Shown in pieces: positions 56,697 through 64,000 of a DNA stretch of 64,000 nt. The notes under the pieces were generated by a model that saw nothing but the letters and a program-made list of their open reading frames with translations, had not been told where the DNA came from and did no database searches. The DNA comes from Schistosoma haematobium. Its lineage: Eukaryota > Platyhelminthes > Trematoda > Strigeidida > Schistosomatidae. The number at the start of each line of letters is the position of its first letter. The stretch's first letter is position 1. The DNA lies in assembly GCF_000699445.3 (NCBI RefSeq), contig NC_067196.1, forward strand, positions 124,001-188,000, given 5' to 3'. The translations under genes and the position numbers were made by a program.

Positions 56697-58820
56697 TCAA
56701 CAAAATCAACGAATTCGAAATAGCTCTCAACAGCAGGTTCCAAGCCCTTCAGGATCTACTGAAGGAAGAAGAAACTACTATGGAGGACAACTGGAAAAGT
56801 ATCAAAGAAGCATTAACTTCAACGTGTCAAGAGGTTCTGGGCCTAAAGAAACACCATCATAAGGAGTGGATCTCTACAGAAACACTGGACAAGATCAAAG
56901 AAAGGAACAACAAGAAGGCAGCAATAAACAACAGCCGAACACGAGCAGAGAAAGTATAAGCACAAGCTGAATACACGGAAGCACACAAGCAAGTGAAGAG
57001 GAGCATTAGAGCCGACAAGAAGAAATACATGTAAGAACTAGCAACGACGGTGGAAAAAGCTGCTAGAGAAGGAAATATGAAACAGCTTTACGATACAACG
57101 AAGAAACTATCAGGGAAATACAGTAAACCAGAGAGACCGGTCAAGGACCAAGAAGGCAGGCCAATCACTGAAATTTAACAACAGCGGAACAGATGGGTAG
57201 AATACTTCAAAAAACTCCTGAATAGGCCGGCTCCAATGAATCCACCGGACATCGAAGCAGCGCACACGGATCTTCCTATAGATGTCAATCCAACCAACGA
57301 CGGAAGAAATCAGAATGGCCATCAGAAAAATCATGAGCTGGAAAGCAGCGGGTCCGGACAACATACCAGCTGAAGCACTGAAGTCAGACATCGATGCAAC
57401 TACAAACATGCTTTACCTTCTATTCAAAAAAATTTGGGAGCAGGAATAAGTGTCGATGGACTGGAAAGAACGACACCTCATGAAGATTCCAAAGAAAGGA
57501 GATCTGAGCAAATGTGAAAACTACAGAAGAATCACACTACTGCCAGTACCATGAAAAGTCTTTAACAGAGTTTTGCTGAACCAGATGAAAGATGCAGTAG
57601 ACGCCCAACTTCGAGATCAACAAGCTGGATTCCGTAAGGATCAGTCATGCACAGACCAAATTGCGACACTACGGACCATAGTCGAACAATCAGTTGAATG
57701 GAACTCGTCCCTGTGCATCGACGTCATTGATTATGAAAAGGCATTTCACACTGTGGATAGGAGAACGTTGTGGAAAATTCTTCGACACTACGGAGTTCCT
57801 GAGAACATTGTCAATATTATTCGGAACTCATATGATGAACTACAGTGCAAGGTCGTGCATGGAGGACAGCTGACAGATGCATTCCAAGTAAGGACCGAAG
57901 TCAAACAAGGCTGTCTACTCTCTCCTTTCCTCCTTCTTCTGGTGGTTGACTGGATTATGAAGACCTCGACATCTGAGGGAAAACGCGGAATACAATGGAC
58001 AGCTCAGAATCAACTAGACGATTTGGACTTCGCAGATGACCTAGCCCTCCTATCGCATACACATGAAAAAATGCAGATAAAGACAGCCAGTGTAGCAGCA
58101 GTCTCTGCATCAGTAGGCCTTAACATACACAAGGGGAAAACAAAGGTCCTCAAATTCAAAGCGGAGAACAGAAATCCATTCTCTCTTGGCGGCGAAACTC
58201 TGGAAGATGTAGAATCCTTCACATGCCTGTGAAGCATCATCGATGAACAAGGAGGTTCAGATGCAGACGTAAAGGCAAGGATTGACAAAGCAAGGACAGC
58301 ATTCCTACAGTTAAAGAACATATGGAACTCAAAACAACTTTCAACCAATATCAAAGTGAGAATCTTCAATACCAATGTCAAGGCAGTTCTACTGTACGGA
58401 GCTGAAACTTGGAGAACTACAACAACCATCATCAAGAAGGTACAAGTATTTATAAATTGCTGTCTACGCAAGATACTAAACATCCATTGACCGGATACCA
58501 TCAGCAACAGCCTTCTCTGGGAGAGAACAAACCAGCTTCCAGCTGAAGAAGAAATTAGGAAAAGACGATGGAAATGGATAGGACATACACTATGCAAATC
58601 GTCAAACTGCATTACGAGGCAAGGCCTTACTTGGAATCCTGAAGGAAGGCGGAAAAGTGGAAGGTCGAAGAACACATTATGTCGAGAAATAAAAGCAGAT
58701 ATGGAAATGATGAATAAGAACTGGAAGGAGCTGGAAAGGATTGCCCAGGACAGGGTTGGATGGCGAATGCTAGTGAGCGGCCTATGATTCTTCACGAGAA
58801 GTAACAGGCGTAAGTAAGTA
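56697..58820 (+). mobile_element. RTE, 5'-truncated, ~2.1 kb, degenerate
   Basis: Starts within the linker after the endonuclease ([20 protein letters not shown] region) and runs through the RT to the 3' end with GTAAGTAAGTA. The longest open piece (57573-58232, 219 codons) has [38 protein letters not shown] (Asp of the FDSVD block lost), [19 protein letters not shown] and [10 protein letters not shown]. Stops occur at ~56958, 57033, 57178, 57448, 57554 and 58232 onward. It is fairly close to the intact copy by eye. Confidence 0.9.
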
Positions 58821-58867
58821 TAAAATCATCAAGAAATGTAAGAATTAACTGATTGAATTGTATTCAT

Positions 58868-59160
58868 TTAACGTCCCCATAAATGCCCTGGTATAGCTAT
58901 CTTTTGGGAGACTCAGCTCTCCCTCTCGAAATGCCTTCACATAGCCACGCGTATGTAGCCATTGCCAGGGAAGCCCTACTCACTGCATTCTCATGGCATT
59001 GATGTTGCATACGAAATTGAAAGGATGGAAAGCGAATGTCCGGCGTTTAAACTGGGTTGGTTGATATAGAAGATCCATCAAGGAGAGTTGGAAAACCCTG
59101 GTTTGAAACCAGGATCCTAATGGAACAAATGGCGTTTGAACCAATTATTTGTTACCGGCT
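58868..59160 (+). repeat. R2 repeat, second copy
   Basis: Direct-orientation match to 5095-5375, with an extra ~40 bp block (CGCGTATGTAGCCATTGCCA) not in the first copy. The RTE-like 3' end is missing. It runs straight into a SINE tail. Confidence 0.65.
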
Positions 59161-59260
59161 CCCACAATAGGACGAAACGTCCTTCCAGTGCTTCCAGGTT
59201 TTCCATGATGATCTAACATCTATTGATTCATGAATCCAATAATGAAATAAATTCAGTTGA
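59160..59260 (+). mobile_element. SINE 3' fragment with partial hammerhead
   Basis: CTCCCACAATAGGACGAAAC (stem II 3' part and an intact GGACGAAAC), GTCCTTCCAGTGCTTCC, then TTTTCCATGATGATCTAAC. The CTGA side is absent. Confidence 0.75.
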
Positions 59261-59744
59261 AAAGATCATGATAATGTAATACTGAAGGAGCTAATGAAGG
59301 CCGAATTTCAAAACGGACGAAGCATAGTTGTATTTAAGAAGAGATATCAAAATATTTTTATGTTTTGTACTTTAACCTTTTTTTTCTAGTACCATAGAAA
59401 AGCTTACTTGTTTTAATACCATCTATTGTGCTTAGTTCTATTATATCACTTTACTCGGTTATTTAAAATGGACATATTAACTTCTTGTTTCAGACTAATC
59501 TGAATATGTTATATGAACAACTTTTAACATGTACTCTAGTCTTTTATGAGTTAACTTTTAATACTAAACGTTTCATTCATTATTTAAAAATATATAAACT
59601 AAATAATGAACAGTCCTTTATTGTTATAGCTCTGTCTAATAACAAAGCTTAGAATTGTAAGTATCATTATCAAGGTGGTATTGGATAATTTCGAATATAT
59701 TGAGCATTGAGTAGATTGTTATAAATCAATTAATATATTTGTAG

Positions 59745-59870
59745 ATATCCCAATAAGTCGAAAAATGAGATTTTCTGACGTTTCGTAACTTGATGTGAGT
59801 CACTTCTTCAGAGAATAAATAATTGACCAAATTAAAATGAATTCAAGTTTAAATAGTAAAACGGAACAAT
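59745..59870 (-). ncRNA. Penelope-type hammerhead-like motif, second copy
   Basis: The minus strand repeats the 32235-32335 block: TTATTTATTCTCTGAAGAAG, stem GTGACT...AAGTTAC (one G-U or mismatch), then CGAAACGTCAGAAAATCTCA. It keeps the same extra A after the core. Confidence 0.45.
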
Positions 59871-60114
59871 AAGAATAAGTTTAGAATTGACCATTTCGTT
59901 TAGATTTTTGTCTGAACAGTTTGATTGATTGTAAGTTTTAATTTAATTATGATGGGAAAAAAGAAAAATACTAAAAAATAAATAGGAAAAAGGATTTCTG
60001 AAATAGATTGAAATGTATATCGACACTGGATAGATACCATATCATAATGGAATTATGACTATGTTAAAATGATATTCAATAATTAAACAGTATCACATCA
60101 ACTATAACATGCTG

Positions 60115-60225
60115 TCAGAAGGGTGTTTTGTGGAGATTTTTTTTTAGAAATTTCACAGATTGAAATGATGAGTCAATGGAAGTTAGACAATCATGGAAAA
60201 CCTGGAATCACATGTGATTCTAACA
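60115..60225 (-). mobile_element. SINE 3' end, degenerate
   Basis: GTCAGAAGGGTGTTTTGTGG (minus-strand SINE terminus), then 'GAAGTTAGACAATCATGGAA' and AACCTGGAATCACATG, parallel to 17440-17535. Confidence 0.6.
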
Positions 60226-60455
60226 AAAAAAATACCTCATATTTATTAGATAGTTTCAATGATAATGGAATTAGTATTAAAGCATCCTTTAAATTGAATT
60301 TCATATGGATAAATTTCAGTATTCAAGATGTAGATTTTAATGAATCATATCTGATTACTTGGAATATTTCCTGTTTACATTATAACCATTTACACTTTTG
60401 TACAATGAACTATTTATTGTAGGTCAGATGGGTGATTTTGATAAAGTTTTATTCT

Positions 60456-60625
60456 CTGAGTTGGATGGATTAGTTGTGGAGCTTTCATCGTTCTTCTGAA
60501 CGACATCATCCGCAGCACAAACTTCAAATAGAAGTGAAGCGTTCAAATCTACCTGAAGTTTGTGCTGATGATGTCATTCAGAAGAACGATGAAAAGTCCA
60601 CAACTAAACCATCCAACTCAGAGGA
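60456..60625. repeat. Foldback (long inverted repeat) element
   Basis: The left arm (about 60462-60533, CTGAGTTGGATGGATTAGTT to GCAGCACAAACTTCA) pairs with the right arm (about 60558-60625, TGAAGTTTGTGCTGATGATG to CCATCCAACTCAG) with few mismatches and one small gap, around a ~25-bp loop. The transcript could form a ~70-bp hairpin. A single related arm is at 2371-2437. Confidence 0.85.
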
Positions 60626-60889
60626 CAAAACTCCATCAAATGCTATTCATGATATTTAATTTTCGACATTTGGTTAAAAAAAGATTTCTCGCCTTGATAT
60701 ATTACTTAGATGAGTAATCCATTCATATTGAGTTAAATTGTAATCTTCATTGTTTTTTTGAATAGAATCAAATACTTTCAGTTCTGGATATTTCTAATGG
60801 ATCCACATTGAAAAGAAGAATCATTTTCAATAAAAATTTAACTCAGTGATATCAGTCTGTCAGGATTGTAGAAGAAAAATTAGAACCAA

Positions 60890-62392
60890 AAATGTAATTC
60901 ATTGAATTGGTGTTCTCCGTGTTGTATTTGAGGATTTTGGTTTTCCCCTTGATTATGTTGAGGCCTATTGATGCAGATACTGTTGCTACACTGGCTGTCT
61001 TTATCTGCATTTGTTCATGTGTATGTGATAGGAGGGCTAGGTCATCTGCGGAGTCCAAATCGTCTAACTGGTTCTGAGCTGTCCATTGTATTTCATGTTT
61101 TCAGTCGCATGTCGAAGTATTCATAATCAATTCAATCACCAGAATAAAGAGGAAGTGGGAGAGTAGACAGCCTTGTCTGACCCCGGTCCTTACTTGGAAT
61201 GCGTCTGTCAGCTGTCCTTCATCCACTACATTGCATTGTGTTCCGTCGTATGAGTTCGGATAATTTTGACAATCTTTTCATGAACTCCATAGTGTCAAAG
61301 AATTTTCCATAATATTCTCCTATCTACACTGTCAAATGCCTTTTCATAATCAATGAAGTTGATGTATAGTGATGAGTTCCACTCAACTGATTGTTCGACG
61401 ATGATCCGTAGTGTTGCAATTTGGTCTGTGCACAATCGATCCTTACGGAATCCAGCTTGTTGATCTCGAAGTTGGGCGTTCACTGCATCTTTCATCCGGT
61501 TCAGCAACACTCTGTTGAAGACCTTCCTTGGTATTGACAGCAGTGTAATGCCTCTGTAGTTTTCACATTTGCTCAGATCTCCTTTCTTTGGAATCTTCAT
61601 GAGGTGTCGTTCTTTCCAGTCCATCGACACTTATTCCTGCTCCCAAATTTTTTTGAATAGAAGGTAAAGCATGTTTGTAGTTGCTTCGATGTCTGACTTC
61701 AGTGCTTCAGCTGGTATGTTGTCCGGTCCTGCTGCTTTCCAGCTCTTGATTTGTCTGATGGCCATTCTGATTTCTTCCTTCTTTGGTGGGTTGACGTCTA
61801 TGGGAAGATCTGTGTGTGCCGCTTCGATGTCCGGCCTATTCAGGAGTTTTTTGAAGTATTCTACCCATCTGTTCCGCTGTTGTTGAATTTCGGTGATTGG
61901 CTTGCCTTCTTTGTCTCTGACCGGTCTCTCTGGTTTACTGTATTTCCCTGATAGTTTCTTCGTTGTATCGTAAAGCTGTTTCATATTTCCTTCTCTAGCA
62001 GCTTTTTCCGCCGTCGTTGCTAGTTCTTACACGTATTTCTTCTTGTCGGCTCTAATGCTCCTCTTCACTTGCTTGTTTGCTTCTGTGTATTCAGCTTGTG
62101 CTTGGTCTTTCTCTGCTCGTGTTCGGTTGTTGTTAATTGCTGCCTTCTTGTTCTCCCTCTCTTTGATCTTGTCCAGAGTTTCTATAGAGATCCATTCCTT
62201 ATGATGGTATTACTTTAGACCCAGAACTCCTTGACACGTTGAAGTTAATGCTTCCTTGATGCCTTTCCAGTTTTCCTCCATAGTAGATTCTTCTTCTTTC
62301 AGTAGATCTTGTAAGGTTTGGAACCTGTTGTTGAGAGCTATCTTGAATTCATTGAGTCTGTCAGTATCTCGAAGGAAGGCTGTATTGATATC
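60890..62392 (-). mobile_element. RTE fragment (linker and RT), degenerate
   Basis: Minus strand from the post-endonuclease linker (62392, [16 protein letters not shown] region) through [20 protein letters not shown] (61984), [40 protein letters not shown] (about 61590), [33 protein letters not shown] (about 61340), to [16 protein letters not shown] (about 61050; Phe of FADD is Ser). Frames are interrupted at ~61630 and between 61290 and 61060. Both element ends are missing. Confidence 0.88.
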
Positions 62393-62680
62393 AAGTTCAG
62401 TCTATATAGCCCACTTGTAATTTTTCAGACTCTGAAGTTAGGTGATGCGGGTATCAATCAAATAAACTGAGTCAGTTTTCTGATGAATGGAAGTATATCA
62501 TGAAACCTAGTATTAAAATCACATAAATATGTGGATATTTGGCGACATTTAAATTTGTCCATAATGTGAACAATTAGATTTACAATGGAAAATGGTCATA
62601 GATCCATCATCGAAAGAAGTATACTTTTTGAAATTGATCTACAATAATTAAAGTAACCTACGCCTACACTTGAACTTCGA
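62393..62680. other. Short AT-rich spacer
   Basis: Separates two oppositely oriented RTE fragments; nothing recognised. Confidence 0.4.
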
Positions 62681-63401
62681 AATGAGGACCGGAGTTAGAT
62701 AAAGCTGCTTACTGTTTCGCCTGGTGAGTGACTGGATTATAAAGACCTACACATCTGACGGAAGCAGGAACAAAATGGACAACTCGGAATTAGCTAAACA
62801 TCCTGCACTTCACAGATGACCTAGCTCTTCTATCTCATACACAAGAACAAATGCATGTAAGTGCAACCAGTGTAGAAACAGTCTCTGCATCAGTAAGCCT
62901 CAACATACACAGAAGAAAAAGCTAGATCCTCAAATAAAACACGGAGAACGCTAACCAAATCACACTTGATGGAGAAGCTCTGGAAGATGTAGAATATTCC
63001 AAGTACCTGGGAAGCATCATAGATAAGCAAGGAGGATCAGATTCAGACGTAAAGGCGGGGATTGGCGAAGCAAGGGCCGCATTCTTACAATTAAGGAACA
63101 TATGGAACTAAAAACATCTGCCAACCAATACCAAAGTCAGAATCTTCAATACGAACGTCAAGACAGTTAGTTCTACTGTATGGAGCCGAAACTTGGAGAA
63201 CTAATACAACCATCATCAAGAAGGTTCAAGTATCTAAAAACAGTTGTCTACGTATGATACTCAATATCCGTCTGCTGGATACATTCAGTAACAGCCTACT
63301 GTAGAAGAGAACAAAGTAGCTTTCAGCTGAAGCGAAAATAAAAAAACAAAACAATGGAAGTGGAAATCATCAAACTACATCACGAGGCAAGCGCTAACTT
63401 G
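62680..63401 (+). mobile_element. RTE 3'-half fragment, highly degenerate
   Basis: Begins near GVRQGCLL (AGGACCGGAGTTAGATAAAG), continues through [14 protein letters not shown] (about 62815), SVSLNIHR, YLGSIIDKQGGSDSDVK (about 63005-63055), ETWRTNTTIIKKVQV (about 63190-63225) and [13 protein letters not shown] (63370-63400). It stops abruptly where repeat C2 begins. Many stops and indels. Confidence 0.85.
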
Positions 63402-63724
63402 GAATATATATTCCTTAAAGAAGGTCTTATTACTGTGTAGAAGAAACGTTGGAATTACTTATATTTCAATCACTGTAATCACTCAAAGGATAATTCATGG
63501 ATTTAAGCTAGTGATTTCGTCTGTTTTGCCTACTAATTTCTAATATCTTTTCACCATGTACATTACTAACATTTTGTGTACTTTCTCAGTATTTATATAA
63601 TGATGGCATCAATTAATTAATAAGACAGCATTTAATGAAAGTTATAGCAGTGCAATACAGAATCAATCACATATTATCTAGATAGTATTGAGAACGTTTA
63701 ACTTGTTTCAAAGTAACTTATTAA
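63402..63724. repeat. Inverted repeat C2 (partner 56255-56582)
   Basis: Lies between a truncated plus-strand RTE fragment and the tail of a minus-strand RTE fragment. Confidence 0.88.
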
Positions 63725-63726
63725 GC

Positions 63727-64000
63727 AGTACATTACTTACTTACTTACGCCTGTTGCTCCTAATGGAGCATAGGCCGACGACCAGCATTCTCCAACCCAC
63801 TCCTTCCTCGGCCTTCTTTTCTAATTCCATCCAATTCTTGTTCACTTTTCTCATGTCTATCTCCATTTTCCGGCGTAATGTGTTCTTTTGTCTTCCTCTT
63901 TTCCTGCTCAAATATGTAAAGGTTTTTACATCTTCCAAATCTTCTCTGTCAATTGTGACTGGATTAGTGCATTCTGTGTTGTATCGGAGAAGCTTGCATT
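63727..64000 (-). mobile_element. RTE 3' end with internal deletion, runs off the window
   Basis: Minus-strand tail CTTACTTACTTACGCCTGTT (63733-63752), then C-terminal coding ([33 protein letters not shown]). At about 63907 it jumps directly to the EDVKTFTYL region, skipping several hundred bp. The sequence variants ([19 protein letters not shown]) fit the diverged subfamily of 23318-24335. Confidence 0.8.

Overview
This window is eukaryotic, intron-containing, AT-rich DNA. Its interspersed repeats are those of a blood fluke (genus Schistosoma): RTE-type and CR1-type non-LTR retrotransposons, Ty3/gypsy LTR elements, a Penelope-like element, and tRNA-headed SINE / SM-alpha-type repeats that carry hammerhead-ribozyme cores. 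The genus is inferred from these repeat types and from one gene resembling the schistosome 'egg protein CP391S-like' family. No species can be fixed from sequence alone.

Layout. 1-9.5 kb: an RTE 3' remnant, an unclassified ~580 bp repeat (called R1 here), two exons of a minus-strand host gene (3133-4985) with SINEs in the intron, and a full-length, ORF-intact RTE element (5759-8986, minus). That element has a 9-bp target duplication and is inserted in a ~700 bp repeat (R3). 9.5-17.8 kb: a miniature CR1 derivative, SINEs, a degenerate LTR, a degenerate CR1 element with an (AAT)n tail (13.0-15.9 kb), and a Penelope-like fragment with a GIY-YIG-like domain (15.9-17.2 kb). 17.8-23.3 kb: a Ty3/gypsy element with intact gag and broken pol, inserted in another R3 copy and lacking its 3' LTR. 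23.3-24.3 kb: a diverged RTE fragment.

26.9-33.3 kb holds the best host gene, a nine-exon plus-strand gene for a ~330-aa type I membrane protein. It has a signal peptide, a PSI-like Cys-rich module, one C-terminal transmembrane helix and consistent splice phases throughout. 33.3-37 kb is featureless apart from LTR-like remnants.

37.4-44 kb is nested: an LTR with polypurine tract, an RTE 3' half, a non-autonomous LTR retrotransposon (39187-41637, minus, 4-bp target duplication) sitting in the RTE tail, scrambled RTE pieces, and a second gypsy integrase fragment. 46-50 kb has a CR1-type RT scrap and SM-alpha/hammerhead-like repeats. 50.3-52.8 kb is a degenerate nuclear-receptor (NR2E-like) pseudogene that keeps its introns. 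55-64 kb is a patchwork of RTE fragments in alternating orientation, short inverted repeats and a foldback hairpin.

There is no operon-like organisation. Most of the window is successive transposon insertion into introns and intergenic DNA. The points of most interest are the RTE insertion with its paralogous empty site, the RTE ORF that gets its stop codon from its own tail, SINE-like repeats that copy the RTE 3' end, the non-autonomous LTR element, two covarying hammerhead families, and the nuclear-receptor pseudogene.
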